This document shows, one piece after another, positions 31,701 to 39,368 of a stretch of DNA of 64,000 nt. Source of the stretch: Flagellimonas eckloniae (GTDB lineage Bacteria > Bacteroidota > Bacteroidia > Flavobacteriales > Flavobacteriaceae); NCBI RefSeq assembly GCF_001413955.1, contig NZ_LCTZ01000002.1, positions 1,598,501 through 1,662,500 on the forward strand, written 5' to 3'. The notes beneath the pieces are model-generated. The model made no database searches. It worked only from the letters and a program-made list of their open reading frames with translations, and was not told the origin of the DNA. The stretch's first letter is position 1. Each line of letters starts with the position of its first letter. Made by a program: the position numbers and the translations under genes.

Positions 31701-32608
31701 TCCGATTGCGCATTATTTTCTTTGTGAAGCAAAATGGTCTTCACATCGGCATCAATAATTTCGTCAATATGCTCTTTTTCAAGAACGGTATCACGATCCA
31801 ATATGATTTCATTTCGCTCAATGGAAACTACCTCTCCAGTATCTTCATCAACAAAATCCTCATGCCAAGTGTTCAATACCCTTGCAGCCAATTTTCGACC
31901 CAATACTTTTTTAAGTCCGGCTTTGGATACTTTTACTTCTTCTGAAAGATCAAAGATTTCCAATATATCCTTATCTCTTTCAAAACCGATTGCACGGAAA
32001 AGCGTGGTAACCGGTAATTTTTTCTTTCTATCAATATATGCGTACATGACGCCATTGATATCTGTGGCGAATTCAATCCAAGAACCTTTAAAAGGTATTA
32101 CCCTTGCTGAATACAGTTTTGTTCCGTTTGCATGAAAAGATTGTCCAAAGAAAACCCCTGGAGATCTGTGCAACTGTGAAACCACAACTCTTTCGGCGCC
32201 ATTGATAACAAAGGTCCCGCTAGGAGTCATATAAGGAATGGTACCTAAGTATACATCTTGTACTATGGTCTCAAAGTCTTCATGCTCTGGATCTGTGCAA
32301 AATAATTTCAATCTAGCCTTTAAAGGTACACTATAGGTAAGCCCCCGTTCTATACATTCTTGTATGGAATAACGCGGTGGATCTATAAAGTAATCCAAAA
32401 ACTCAAGTACAAACTGGTTTCTGGTGTCTGTAATTGGAAAATTTTCCATGAAGGTATTGTAGAGACCTTCATTTCCTCTTTCATCAGATTTCGTTTCAAG
32501 TTGAAAAAAGTCTTGAAAAGATTTAATCTGAATGTCCAAGAAATCCGGATATTCCGGTATGTTCTTAGCGGATGCAAAATTTACTCTTTCAGTATTGTTT
32601 GTGAACAT
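28799..32608 (-). CDS. rpoB: RNA polymerase beta subunit
   Basis: 1269 residues. Recognisable landmarks are the rifampicin-pocket region ([52 protein letters not shown]), [18 protein letters not shown], the nucleotide-site region ([12 protein letters not shown]) and the C-terminal [23 protein letters not shown]. In the rifampicin cluster the usual sensitive-type residues appear to be present ([22 protein letters not shown]), so no resistance change is obvious. It follows rplL after a 127-bp gap that holds a conserved-looking stem-loop. Confidence 0.99.
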   Translation of the reverse strand: MFTNNTERVNFASAKNIPEYPDFLDIQIKSFQDFFQLETKSDERGNEGLYNTFMENFPITDTRNQFVLEFLDYFIDPPRYSIQECIERGLTYSVPLKARLKLFCTDPEHEDFETIVQDVYLGTIPYMTPSGTFVINGAERVVVSQLHRSPGVFFGQSFHANGTKLYSARVIPFKGSWIEFATDINGVMYAYIDRKKKLPVTTLFRAIGFERDKDILEIFDLSEEVKVSKAGLKKVLGRKLAARVLNTWHEDFVDEDTGEVVSIERNEIILDRDTVLEKEHIDEIIDADVKTILLHKENNAQSDYAIIHNTLQKDPTNSEKEAVEHIYRQLRNAEPPDEETARGIIDKLFFSDQRYNLGEVGRYRMNKKLQLDIGMDKQVLTKEDIITIIKYLIELINSKAEIDDIDHLSNRRVRTVGEQLSSQFGVGLARMARTIRERMNVRDNEVFTPIDLINAKTLSSVINSFFGTNQLSQFMDQTNPLAEITHKRRLSALGPGGLSRERAGFEVRDVHYTHYGRLCPIETPEGPNIGLISSLSVFAKVNPMGFLETPYRKVENGVVDTKEFRYLSAEEEEGMKISQANIPMDDKGKIQDDKVIAREEGDFPVVDPSEVNYTDVAPNQIASISASLIPFLEHDDANRALMGSNMMRQAVPLLKPQSPIVGTGLERQVAKDSRVLINAEGDGVIEYVDAQKITIKYTRTEEERLVSFEEDSKTYNLVKFRKTNQGTSINLKPIVKKGDKVKRGEVLCEGYATEKGELALGRNLKVAFMPWKGYNFEDAIVISEKVVREDIFTSIHIDEYSLEVRDTKLGAEELTNDIPNVSEEATKDLDEHGMIRIGAEVKPGDILIGKITPKGESDPTPEEKLLRAIFGDKAGDVKDASLKASPSLRGVVIDKKLFSRSIKDKRKRSEDKEAITRLEMDYEVKFEQLKDVLIEKLFGLINGKTSQGVINDLGEEVLPKGKKYTIKMLNSVDDFAHLVGGSWTTDNTTNAHVADLLHNYKIKLNDIQGNLRRDKFTISVGDELPAGIMKLAKVYIAKKRKLKVGDKMAGRHGNKGIVARIVRQEDMPFLEDGTPVDIVLNPLGVPSRMNIGQIYETVLGWAGLKLGRKYGTPIFDGATLDQINALTDEAGVPRFGHTYLYDGGTGKRFDQAATVGVIYMLKLGHMVDDKMHARSIGPYSLITQQPLGGKAQFGGQRFGEMEVWALEAYGASATLREILTVKSDDVIGRAKTYESIVKGETMPEPGLPESFNVLMHELKGLGLDIRLEE

Positions 32609-32680
32609 CTATGGACAAATTTTGATAGTGAATTCTCAAATGGGTAACGTGTGCCATCACACGCTGCTATAAAAACAGGC

Positions 32681-32711
32681 TAAGGTCTAACCGTTTTACG
32701 GAAAGACCTTA
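32681..32711 (-). promoter_or_regulatory. Stem-loop in the rplL-rpoB gap
   Basis: TAAGGTCT (32681-32688) pairs with AGACCTTA (32704-32711), and an inner CCG/CGG pair (32691-32693 with 32699-32701) extends the stem. There is no T-tract, so RNA processing or partial attenuation between ribosomal protein and polymerase genes is more likely than full termination. E. coli also has regulatory RNA structure at this junction. Confidence 0.55.
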
Positions 32712-32735
32712 ACCAAATTTGTATGGTAAAAGCTA

Positions 32736-33119
32736 CTATTTAAGCTCAACTTCTGCTCCTGCTTCTTCCAATGATTTCTTGATACCTTCTGCCTCATCCT
32801 TGGCAACACCTTCCTTAACAGCTTTTGGTGCGCTGTCAACGATGTCTTTGGCATCTTTTAATCCAAGACCAGTTAATTCCTTAACTAGTTTTACTACTGC
32901 CAATTTAGAACCACCGGCAGCTGTAAGGATTACATCAAATTCTGACTTTTCCTCAGCAGCTTCAGCGTCACCACCACCAGCGGCACCGCCACCAGCAACA
33001 GCTACTGCAGCAGCAGCAGGCTCAATACCGTATTCTTCTTTTAAAATGTCGGCCAACTCATTTACCTCTTTTACTGTAAGGTTTACCAACTGTTCTGCAA
33101 AATCTTTTAAATCTGCCAT
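32736..33119 (-). CDS. rplL: 50S ribosomal protein L7/L12
   Basis: 127 residues. It has an N-terminal dimerisation helix ([32 protein letters not shown]), an Ala/Gly-rich hinge ([23 protein letters not shown]), and the conserved C-terminal domain ([36 protein letters not shown]). It forms the ribosomal stalk with L10 and recruits translational GTPases such as EF-Tu, encoded upstream in the same cluster. Slightly longer than the E. coli protein because of the hinge. Confidence 0.98.
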   Translation of the reverse strand: MADLKDFAEQLVNLTVKEVNELADILKEEYGIEPAAAAVAVAGGGAAGGGDAEAAEEKSEFDVILTAAGGSKLAVVKLVKELTGLGLKDAKDIVDSAPKAVKEGVAKDEAEGIKKSLEEAGAEVELK

Positions 33120-33172
33120 TTTTCTATCGTTTAATCAAATTTTTAAAATATACTTAGTTTATTGTGCGCGAA

Positions 33173-33688
33173 TTATTTTTCAGATAATGTTTTAAGAATA
33201 CCGGCCAATTTACCGCCACCAGATTTAAGTCCAGAAATAACATTCTTGGCTGGTGATTGTAACAATCCGATAATATCCCCAATAACCTCTTCTTTGGACT
33301 TGATGTTAACAAGTGAGTCAAGGTTTTCATCACCTACATAGACAGCCTCTTCTATAAAAGCTCCTTTAAGTAATGGTTTATCTGATTTTTTTCTGAAATT
33401 TTTGATAAGTTTTGCCGGAGCATTCCCGGTTTCGGACAACATCAAAGATGTATTTCCTTTTAAAACATCAGGAAGTTCCCCGAACTCCTTATCTGAAGCT
33501 TCCATTGCTTTTGCAAGCAATGTATTCTTCACAACTGCAAGTTTAATATTAGCCTTAAAACATGCCCTTCTTAAATTTGAAGTGGCAACGGCATCCAATC
33601 CTGAAATATCCGCTAAATAAATATTAGCGCTATCAGCCAACTGTGCAGTCAAATCTTCTATTACTGTTGCTTTTTCTTCTCTTGTCAT
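33173..33688 (-). CDS. rplJ: 50S ribosomal protein L10
   Basis: 171 residues. The N-terminal rRNA-binding domain is clear (MTREEKATVIEDLTAQL, then VVKNTLLAKAM), and the C-terminal helix (GKLAGILKTLSEK) anchors L7/L12 dimers. In other bacteria L10-L12 complexes bind the rplJ leader. Here the gap to rplA is only 22 bp, so any such site would have to lie within the end of rplA; I do not see a classic leader. Confidence 0.97.
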   Translation of the reverse strand: MTREEKATVIEDLTAQLADSANIYLADISGLDAVATSNLRRACFKANIKLAVVKNTLLAKAMEASDKEFGELPDVLKGNTSLMLSETGNAPAKLIKNFRKKSDKPLLKGAFIEEAVYVGDENLDSLVNIKSKEEVIGDIIGLLQSPAKNVISGLKSGGGKLAGILKTLSEK

Positions 33689-33710
33689 AGTTAAAATATT
33701 GAACTACCAG

Positions 33711-34403
33711 TTACGAAACTGCTTTTGGATCTAATTGAACACTAGGACTCATTGTACTTGACAAATAGATACTCTTCATATAAATACCCTTTGCAGCTGC
33801 TGGTTTAAGCTTTACCAAAGTATCTAAAAGTTCTTTGGCATTCTCAGCAATTTTATCTGCCGAAAAAGATGTTTTAGCTACCGCAGCATGTACAATTCCA
33901 GTCTTATCAACTTTAAAATCAATTTTACCGGCCTTAACTTCTGAAACTGCTTTTGCAACATCCATTGTTACTGTACCCGTTTTTGGATTGGGCATTAAAC
34001 CTCTAGGTCCTAAAACTCTACCGAGTGGACCAAGTTTACCCATAACGCTTGGCATGGTGATGATAACATCAACATCTGTCCAACCTCCTTTTATTTTATC
34101 CAAATATTCATCTAACCCTACAAAATCAGCACCAGCCTCTTTAGCTTCTGCTTCTTTATCTGGGGTCACCAATGCTAAAACTTTTACGTCTTTACCTGTT
34201 CCATGTGGAAGGGTAACAACACCACGTACCATTTGATTTGCTTTCCTTGGATCCACACCCAAACGAACCGCTAAATCAATGGAAGCGTCAAACTTTACAT
34301 TGGTTATTTCTTTTACTAAAGCAGATGCTTCATCCAAAGAGTATAGTTTGTTCCTATCTATTTTGGAATTAGCTTCTTTTTGCTTTTTAGTCAATCTTGC
34401 CAT
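33711..34403 (-). CDS. rplA: 50S ribosomal protein L1
   Basis: 230 residues from ATG 34401-34403 ([16 protein letters not shown]). The frame is open 25 codons further upstream, but that extension overlaps the rplK 3' end and is not conserved in the family. The L1 signatures are present ([39 protein letters not shown]). L1 forms the ribosomal L1 stalk and is commonly an autoregulator of the L11-L1 operon. The gap to rplK is 19 bp. Confidence 0.98.
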   Translation of the reverse strand: MARLTKKQKEANSKIDRNKLYSLDEASALVKEITNVKFDASIDLAVRLGVDPRKANQMVRGVVTLPHGTGKDVKVLALVTPDKEAEAKEAGADFVGLDEYLDKIKGGWTDVDVIITMPSVMGKLGPLGRVLGPRGLMPNPKTGTVTMDVAKAVSEVKAGKIDFKVDKTGIVHAAVAKTSFSADKIAENAKELLDTLVKLKPAAAKGIYMKSIYLSSTMSPSVQLDPKAVS

Positions 34404-34422
34404 TATAAATTGCTTTAAGATT

Positions 34423-34860
34423 TTAAAAAGGTCTTTTTCCAGATACTTTGAGTCCCATAGATCTTGCCGTACCTGCAACCATACTCATTGCAGATTCTAC
34501 GGTAAAAGCATTCAAATCGACCATTTTGTCTTCAGCGATTTGCTTTACTTGATCCCAGGAAACATTACCTGATTTAACCCTGTTAGGTTCGCCAGATCCT
34601 TTTTTAATCTTTGCTGCTTCCAACAATTGAACTGCCGCCGGTGGTGTCTTTACAACAAACTCGAAAGATTTGTCTTTGTAAACGGTGATAACAACAGGTA
34701 ATACTTTACCTGGTTTGTCCTGTGTACGCGCATTAAACTGCTTACAGAACTCCATGATGTTAACACCAGCAGCACCTAAGGCGGGTCCAACCGGTGGCGA
34801 CGGATTCGCAGCACCTCCCCTGACTTGTAATTTAACTACCTTATCTACTTCTTTTGCCAT
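34423..34860 (-). CDS. rplK: 50S ribosomal protein L11
   Basis: 145 residues. The N-terminal domain contains the thiostrepton-region proline cluster ([20 protein letters not shown]), and the C-terminal 23S-binding domain contains [16 protein letters not shown] sequence ([16 protein letters not shown]). L11 helps form the GTPase-associated centre. It is directly upstream of rplA and 66 bp downstream of nusG. Confidence 0.98.
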   Translation of the reverse strand: MAKEVDKVVKLQVRGGAANPSPPVGPALGAAGVNIMEFCKQFNARTQDKPGKVLPVVITVYKDKSFEFVVKTPPAAVQLLEAAKIKKGSGEPNRVKSGNVSWDQVKQIAEDKMVDLNAFTVESAMSMVAGTARSMGLKVSGKRPF

Positions 34861-34926
34861 TGATTTTAATTAAAATGAAAGTGTGTTAATTGGAAGCAAC
34901 ACAACTTTATATATGTAACAGCTCTA

Positions 34927-35478
34927 TTATACTTTTTCTACTTGCATATAACTCAATTCCAACGGTGTCTTTCTTCCGAAAATTTTCACCATGACCTCAA
35001 GCTTACGCTTTTCTTCATTGATTTTTTCAACAGTTCCATTGAAACCATTAAATGGGCCATCAATAACCTTAATTGTTTCACCAAGTACAAAAGGAATCGC
35101 AATATTGTCAGTGTTAACAGCAAGTTCATCCACTTTACCTAGCATACGGTTGACTTCTGATTTCCTTAAAGGAACAGGGTCACCGCCCTTGGTTTCACCC
35201 AAGAAGCCAATTACATTTGTTATGGAGCGTATGATATGTATCATTTCTCCTCCCAAATTGGCCTTTATCATTATATATCCGGGAAAGTAAACCTTTTCTT
35301 TATTGATTTTCTTTCCGTTCCGAATCTGTACTACTTTTTCTGTTGGAACAAGCACATCTTCCAGATAATCTGCAAAACCGTTACGTTCAACTTCGCTTTC
35401 AATGTATCCTTTGATTTTATTCTCTTGGCCACTGACCGCTCTTACCACATACCATTTTTTATCCAGAACCTCAGACAT
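34927..35478 (-). CDS. nusG: Transcription termination/antitermination factor NusG
   Basis: 183 residues from ATG 35476-35478. A TTG two codons upstream is possible, but the ATG spaced 7 bp from secE is preferred. The NGN domain starts KKWYVVRAVSGQENKIKGYIE and contains VPTEKVVQIRNGKK, and the C-terminal KOW domain is seen in VIDGPFNGFNGTVEKINEEKRKLEVMVKIFGRKTPLELSY. NusG couples RNA polymerase to Rho or the ribosome. The secE-nusG order is conserved across bacteria. Confidence 0.97.
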   Translation of the reverse strand: MSEVLDKKWYVVRAVSGQENKIKGYIESEVERNGFADYLEDVLVPTEKVVQIRNGKKINKEKVYFPGYIMIKANLGGEMIHIIRSITNVIGFLGETKGGDPVPLRKSEVNRMLGKVDELAVNTDNIAIPFVLGETIKVIDGPFNGFNGTVEKINEEKRKLEVMVKIFGRKTPLELSYMQVEKV

Positions 35479-35484
35479 ACCCAA

Positions 35485-35673
35485 CTATCCTATTACGTTA
35501 TCAAAATACAATCGAATCAACTTACTGAAAAGTGAATCCACTCCCCATGTAGCCAATGCAAACAAAATTGAAAAAACTGCCACCACTACCATTAGATTGG
35601 AAGCTTTCTCCCTATCTAACCAGGTAACATTGTTCTTTAACTCCTCGAATGATTCCTTTATGTAAGTGAACAT
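35485..35673 (-). CDS. secE: Preprotein translocase subunit SecE
   Basis: 62 residues, the minimal one-helix form. An amphipathic N-terminal helix (MFTYIKESFEELKNNVTWLDREKA) precedes a single membrane segment at about 27-50 (LMVVVAVFSILFALATWGVDSLF). The Trp-containing NVTW motif is conserved in the family. It stabilises SecY in the Sec channel. It lies between tRNA-Trp and nusG in one transcription unit. Confidence 0.96.
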   Translation of the reverse strand: MFTYIKESFEELKNNVTWLDREKASNLMVVVAVFSILFALATWGVDSLFSKLIRLYFDNVIG

Positions 35674-35694
35674 ATTCTATTTTGTATTTTCCAG

Positions 35695-35767
35695 CACGGG
35701 CGGAGAGGCTCGAACTCCCGACACCTGGTTTTGGAGACCAGTGCTCTACCAACTGAGCTACGCCCGT
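35695..35767 (-). tRNA. tRNA-Trp (anticodon CCA)
   Basis: 73 nt. The acceptor arms ACGGGCG/CGCCCGT are fully paired, the discriminator is G, the D-arm is TAGCTCAGTTGGTAGAGCA-like, and the anticodon loop CTCCAAA lies between CTGGT and ACCAG. The T-loop is GTTCGAG. CCA is not encoded. It sits between tuf and secE, as in many bacteria. Confidence 0.97.
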
Positions 35768-35837
35768 AAATTATGGCGTCTTACTATCTCAACTTTCAGA
35801 GATGAACTACACCCGCTTCTATTTACGTCGAAAGGTA

Positions 35838-35853
35838 TCCGTCATTTGACGGA
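35838..35853 (-). other. Stem-loop between tuf and tRNA-Trp
   Basis: TCCGTC (35838-35843) pairs with GACGGA (35848-35853) around an ATTT loop. Outer AAAGG and CCCCTTT segments can extend it. There is no T-tract, so an RNA-processing site between mRNA and tRNA is more likely than a terminator. Confidence 0.4.
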
Positions 35854-35889
35854 CACCCCTTTAACGTAAACTATGATTATATAATAATT

Positions 35890-37077
35890 TTAATCTAAAA
35901 TCTTAGTAACCTGACCAGCACCTACTGTTCTACCACCTTCACGGATAGCAAAACGTAGACCTACACTTAGTGCAATTGGCTGAATCAACTCTACTGTAAT
36001 AGTTAAGTTATCTCCAGGCATAACCATTTCAACTCCACTTGGAAGAGCAATGTTACCTGTTACATCTGTAGTTCTAACATAGAACTGTGGACGGTAGTTA
36101 TTATGGAAAGGAGTGTGACGACCACCTTCTTCTTTCTTAAGGATATAAACCTCAGCTTCAAACTTAGCATGTGGCTTAACAGAACCTGGCTTACAGATTA
36201 CCATTCCACGGCTAATTTGAGATTTTTCAATACCTCTCAACAAGATACCTACGTTATCTCCAGCTTCACCTCTATCCAATATTTTACGGAACATTTCAAC
36301 ACCAGTAATAGTAGAAGCTAATTTCTCAGCACCCATACCAATGATATCAACAGCATCACCAGTATTGGCGATACCAGTTTCAATACGCCCAGTAGCAACA
36401 GTACCACGACCAGTAATCGTAAATACATCTTCAACAGGCATCAAGAAATCCTTATCAACATCTCTTTTAGGAAGCTCGATCCACTCATCAACAGCTGTCA
36501 TTAATTCCATAACGGTATCAACCCATTTTTGCTCACCATTAAGTGCTCCAAGGGCAGAACCAGAAATCACAGGTCCATTGTCACCGTCGTACTCATAGAA
36601 AGAAAGTAATTCTCTTACTTCCATTTCAACAAGCTCCAAAAGCTCTTCATCATCAACCATGTCAACTTTGTTCAAGAAAACAACGATTCTTGGAATACCA
36701 ACCTGACGTCCTAATAGGATGTGCTCACGTGTTTGTGGCATAGGCCCATCAGTTGCAGCAACAACCAATATAGCACCGTCCATTTGAGCAGCACCAGTAA
36801 CCATGTTCTTTACGTAATCCGCGTGACCTGGACAGTCAACGTGCGCATAGTGACGGTTTGCTGTTTGATACTCAACGTGAGATGTGTTAATTGTAATACC
36901 CCTTTCTTTTTCTTCGGGAGCATTATCAATAGAATCAAAGCTTCTAAGCTCTGACAAGCCCGCATTTGCCAATACAGTAGTAATAGCAGCGGTCAACGTT
37001 GTTTTACCGTGATCCACGTGTCCAATAGTACCAATATTTAAGTGCGGTTTGGAACGATCAAAAGTTTCCTTTGCCAT
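35890..37077 (-). CDS. tuf: Elongation factor Tu
   Basis: 395 residues. G-box motifs are complete: GHVDHGKT (G1), the RGITI switch I, DCPGHADY (G3) and NKVD (G4). Domains II and III follow with [13 protein letters not shown] and the C-terminal [22 protein letters not shown]-Tu delivers aminoacyl-tRNA to the ribosome. It lies between tRNA-Thr(GGT) and tRNA-Trp, the usual tufB context. This is the only tuf visible here. Confidence 0.99.
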   Translation of the reverse strand: MAKETFDRSKPHLNIGTIGHVDHGKTTLTAAITTVLANAGLSELRSFDSIDNAPEEKERGITINTSHVEYQTANRHYAHVDCPGHADYVKNMVTGAAQMDGAILVVAATDGPMPQTREHILLGRQVGIPRIVVFLNKVDMVDDEELLELVEMEVRELLSFYEYDGDNGPVISGSALGALNGEQKWVDTVMELMTAVDEWIELPKRDVDKDFLMPVEDVFTITGRGTVATGRIETGIANTGDAVDIIGMGAEKLASTITGVEMFRKILDRGEAGDNVGILLRGIEKSQISRGMVICKPGSVKPHAKFEAEVYILKKEEGGRHTPFHNNYRPQFYVRTTDVTGNIALPSGVEMVMPGDNLTITVELIQPIALSVGLRFAIREGGRTVGAGQVTKILD

Positions 37078-37124
37078 TTTAAATAATTTTAATCTTAGTT
37101 TATATTAGTGTACAAATCGTTTTG

Positions 37125-37196
37125 AGCCAATGACGAGATTTGAACTCGTGACCTCTTCCTTACCAAGGAAACGCTCTACCCCTGAGCTACACCGGC
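37125..37196 (-). tRNA. tRNA-Thr (anticodon GGT)
   Basis: 72 nt. The acceptor GCCGGTG pairs with CATTGGC using two G-T pairs, and the discriminator is T. The anticodon loop TTGGTAA gives GGT, which reads ACC and ACT. The T-loop is GTTCAAAT. It is the last of four tRNAs before tuf. Confidence 0.96.
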
Positions 37197-37274
37197 GTAA
37201 AGTGTTGAATCAACTACTTTAAAATAGTTCTCCCATAATTGGAAGAGATTCCTGTTTTCACAGGATGACTTTAG

Positions 37275-37347
37275 AGCGGGAGACCGGGTTCGAACCGGCG
37301 ACATTCAGCTTGGAAGGCTGACGCTCTACCAACTGAGCTACTCCCGC
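37275..37347 (-). tRNA. tRNA-Gly (anticodon TCC)
   Basis: 73 nt. The acceptor GCGGGAG/CTCCCGC is perfectly paired, the anticodon loop contains CTTCCAA giving TCC, and the T-loop is GTTCGAA. It is in the tRNA cluster upstream of tuf. Confidence 0.97.
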
Positions 37348-37429
37348 ATTTTTTTGAGTCTTACCCCAAATACTTTCAACATTTCAAAAAAACCTAATCC
37401 TACAACTACTTTTAAAAAAGTAGCTTTAG

Positions 37430-37511
<82 letters not shown>

Positions 37512-37533
37512 GCCTTATTTTCAGTAACTTACG

Positions 37534-37607
37534 AGCCGATGGAGGGACTCGAACCCACGACCTGCTGATTACAAATCAGCTGCTCTAGCCAGCTGAGCTA
37601 CATCGGC
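37534..37607 (-). tRNA. tRNA-Thr (anticodon TGT)
   Basis: 74 nt. The acceptor GCCGATG/CATCGGC is paired, the anticodon region GCTGATT-TGT-AATCAGC reads ACA, and the T-loop is GTTCGAG. It is the first gene of the tRNA-tuf-rpo transcription unit. Confidence 0.97.
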
Positions 37608-37628
37608 ATTTTACTGCCTTTTCAACAT

Positions 37629-37656
37629 AAAAAAAGCCCGCTATTTCTAACGGACT
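37629..37656 (-). terminator. Intrinsic-terminator-like hairpin between hpf and the tRNA cluster
   Basis: On the minus strand AGTCCG pairs with CGGGCT (one G-T pair) around a 10-nt loop, followed by seven T residues. It lies 53 bp after the hpf stop and can terminate the hpf transcript, but it also coincides with the predicted start point of the tRNA-tuf operon. Confidence 0.75.
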
Positions 37657-37657
37657 G

Positions 37658-37687
37658 CAAATGTATATATTTATTTATTTAATCAAA
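37658..37687 (-). promoter_or_regulatory. Promoter of the tRNA-tuf-secE-nusG-rpl-rpo supercluster
   Basis: On the minus strand TTTG (37687-37684), 18 bp, then TACATTTG (37665-37658) is an excellent match to the Bacteroidota consensus TTTG-N19-TAnnTTTG. Transcription would begin around 37651, inside the hairpin at 37629-37656. Confidence 0.7.
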
Positions 37688-37708
37688 ATAATTTTGCAAA
37701 AATTTTAA

Positions 37709-38011
37709 TCAAGCTTTTGCCCTTAATTTTTCTTTCTTTTTTACTAATTTTCTTTCTAAAGAACTACATGCAGAATCAACTGCTTCTTCAAAAGATTTAC
37801 ATTGCTTTTTTACAATGAGCTGATCTCTGGGCACCAATAGTTTAATCTCAACTATCTTATTTTCTTTCGCACTGGTATTTTCAACTTTTAAATAGACATC
37901 TGAACTTATCACCTTATCATAGAACAATTCCAATTTATCCATTCGTCTTTGGATAAACTCCATGAGTTTTCCATCAGCTACAAAATTTACCGACTGCGCA
38001 TTTACTTTCAT
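37709..38011 (-). CDS. hpf: HPF/RaiA-family ribosome hibernation factor (short form)
   Basis: 100 residues. The beta-alpha-beta-beta-beta-alpha fold is recognisable (MKVNAQSVNFVADGKLMEFIQRRMDKLELFYD, SDVYLKVENT, KIVEIKLLVPRDQLIVKKQCKSFEEAVDSACSSLERKLVKKKEKL). There is no long-form C-terminal dimerisation domain. Family members bind the 30S decoding region and stabilise inactive ribosomes. It lies 58 bp downstream of the Xer recombinase gene and is followed by a terminator hairpin. Confidence 0.94.
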   Translation of the reverse strand: MKVNAQSVNFVADGKLMEFIQRRMDKLELFYDKVISSDVYLKVENTSAKENKIVEIKLLVPRDQLIVKKQCKSFEEAVDSACSSLERKLVKKKEKLRAKA

Positions 38012-38069
38012 AAGATTTAGTTTTTAATGCTACCCCTTGGCAGCTAGGTTAAACAATACAAGAAATTCG

Positions 38070-38960
38070 TTATTCCTTGTTCCTGGGGTGGGCCTTTTGA
38101 TGTACTTTCTTAAGCTCGGCTATACTATTGTGCGTGTACACTTGAGTTGATGCCAAACTTGAATGACCCAATAATTCCTTAACAGAATTTAAATCCGCCC
38201 CCCTGTTGAGCAGATGTGTTGCAAAGGTATGCCGCAATATATGTGGACTCTTTTTTACCTTGGGGGACACCAAACTAAAGTACTTATTTATGGTGCGATA
38301 TACAAGCGTTTCATAAACTTTAAGACCTCCCATGGTCAAAAATAGGTACGAGGAATCTATGATTTTTTCCTGTCTGGACCGAAGCTTCAGATATTCTTGT
38401 AGTAGCGATGTAGTTGAGGGTATGAGTGGAAGAATCCGTTCCTTATTTCTTTTTCCCAATACTTTTAGTGTACTTCTTCCGCTATCAAAATCATTTAATT
38501 CTAAATTGACCAATTCAGCTCTTCGCATCCCTGTAGTATACAGCAATTCTATAATGAGCCTATCTCTCACTCCTTCAAAATCATCATTAAATGGAATTTC
38601 TGATATGATTTTCTGCATTTCCATTTCCGAAAATGGCACCTCTATTTTCTTACTGGTCTTTAGGGCTTTATGCTTGGACAATGGCGAAGCACTGATTTGA
38701 CCTATCTTTTGTAGAAATTTATAATAGGCCCTTAAGGAAGATATTTTTCTATTGATTGTCCTGTTTGATACTTTTTTATTGACCAAACATACTATCCAAC
38801 TTCGCACCAGTGTATACTCTACCTGATCAATAGATGGTTCATTATAATCGCTAAGACAAAAATTGGAAAACTCAATAATATCCTTTTCATACGCATTCAT
38901 TGTATGCTGCGAATAATTTTTCTCCAACCTTAAATAGGAAATGAAAGCAGTTACGGACAT
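38070..38960 (-). CDS. xerC: Tyrosine recombinase XerC-like
   Basis: 296 residues. The N-terminal SAM-like core-binding domain spans 1-95 (FISYLRLEKNYSQHTMNAYEKDI). The catalytic residues are complete: R146 (TGMRRAEL), K170 (LGKRNKER), H240 and R243 (HILRHTFATHLL), H266 (LLGHSSLA) and Y275 (QVYTH). Size and sequence match chromosomal XerC/XerD, which resolve chromosome dimers at dif. The stable position next to rpsU and hpf supports a housekeeping role rather than a phage integrase. XerC versus XerD cannot be decided from this one copy. Confidence 0.93.
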   Translation of the reverse strand: MSVTAFISYLRLEKNYSQHTMNAYEKDIIEFSNFCLSDYNEPSIDQVEYTLVRSWIVCLVNKKVSNRTINRKISSLRAYYKFLQKIGQISASPLSKHKALKTSKKIEVPFSEMEMQKIISEIPFNDDFEGVRDRLIIELLYTTGMRRAELVNLELNDFDSGRSTLKVLGKRNKERILPLIPSTTSLLQEYLKLRSRQEKIIDSSYLFLTMGGLKVYETLVYRTINKYFSLVSPKVKKSPHILRHTFATHLLNRGADLNSVKELLGHSSLASTQVYTHNSIAELKKVHQKAHPRNKE

Positions 38961-39000
38961 TATTCAAAGTTACCGAAATCTATAATACGGAATCATAAAC

Positions 39001-39037
39001 AAAAAAATCCCGTTCCAAATAAATTTGGAACGGGATT
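39001..39037 (-). terminator. Strong intrinsic terminator after rpsU
   Basis: On the minus strand an almost perfect stem (AATCCCGTTCCAAAT with ATTTGGAACGGGATT) is followed by a T-tract. It lies between rpsU (ends 39058) and the Xer gene, so rpsU is probably transcribed alone. Confidence 0.9.
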
Positions 39038-39057
39038 ATAATATCATGGTAAGAACC

Positions 39058-39252
39058 TTAAATTTCTTCTTGGTCTCTTAGTCCTTGTATATATTCAGCT
39101 TTTTGAATTTCAGCTCTTCGTTTTACGGAAGGTTTGGTAAACTGCTGTCTTTTTCTTAACTGACGCATAGTGCCTGTCTTATCAAACTTACGCTTGAAAC
39201 GCTTTAAAGCTCTATCGATGTTTTCTCCTTCTTTTACTGGTATTATTAACAT
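39058..39252 (-). CDS. rpsU: 30S ribosomal protein S21
   Basis: 64 residues: MLIIPVKEGENIDRALKRFKRKFDKTGTMRQLRKRQQFTKPSVKRR-type sequence is diagnostic. In Bacteroidota S21 helps sequester the 3' tail of 16S rRNA, and the rpsU message unusually carries a strong Shine-Dalgarno sequence; this gene does too. It has its own terminator. Confidence 0.98.
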   Translation of the reverse strand: MLIIPVKEGENIDRALKRFKRKFDKTGTMRQLRKRQQFTKPSVKRRAEIQKAEYIQGLRDQEEI

Positions 39253-39260
39253 TGGCTACA

Positions 39261-39271
39261 ACCTCCTTTCT
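39261..39271 (-). promoter_or_regulatory. Perfect extended Shine-Dalgarno sequence of rpsU
   Basis: The mRNA sequence AGAAAGGAGGT is complementary over 11 nt to the 16S 3' tail ACCUCCUUUCU and lies 8 nt before the ATG (39250-39252). I noticed no comparable site on the other genes. Confidence 0.9.
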
Positions 39272-39301
39272 TTAAATGATATCCCGTACTGAACGGGGCT
39301 G

Positions 39302-39317
39302 CAAATATACAAATGTA
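39302..39317 (-). promoter_or_regulatory. Candidate rpsU promoter (-7 boxes)
   Basis: On the minus strand TACATTTG (39317-39310) is followed immediately by TATATTTG (39309-39302); both match TAnnTTTG. No good -33 element was found. Downstream, CCCGT-TCAGT-ACGGG (39283-39297) would form a hairpin near the mRNA 5' end. Confidence 0.45.
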
Positions 39318-39321
39318 TTCT

Positions 39322-39357
39322 GTGCAGAAAAGATTTATTTTAAAATATTTTCTGCAC
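39322..39357 (-). terminator. Stem-loop after the acyl-CoA dehydrogenase gene
   Basis: GTGCAGAAAA (39322-39331) and TTTTCTGCAC (39348-39357) form a perfect 10-bp stem with an A/T-rich loop, 12 bp past the stop codon. There is no following T-tract, so termination efficiency is uncertain. Confidence 0.5.
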
Positions 39358-39368
39358 TTTTCAATTCC

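Noticed and set aside
28799..32608. Rifampicin-resistance change in rpoB
   Set aside because: The visible cluster residues look like the sensitive type; no substitution could be supported by eye.
34404..34478. Upstream 25-codon extension of rplA
   Set aside because: It overlaps rplK and does not resemble L1; the conserved [10 protein letters not shown] start at 34403 is preferred.
38070..38960. Xer gene as phage or island integrase
   Set aside because: The neighbours (rpsU, hpf, tRNA-tuf cluster) are core genes in conserved order and no attachment-site duplication was found near the tRNA genes.
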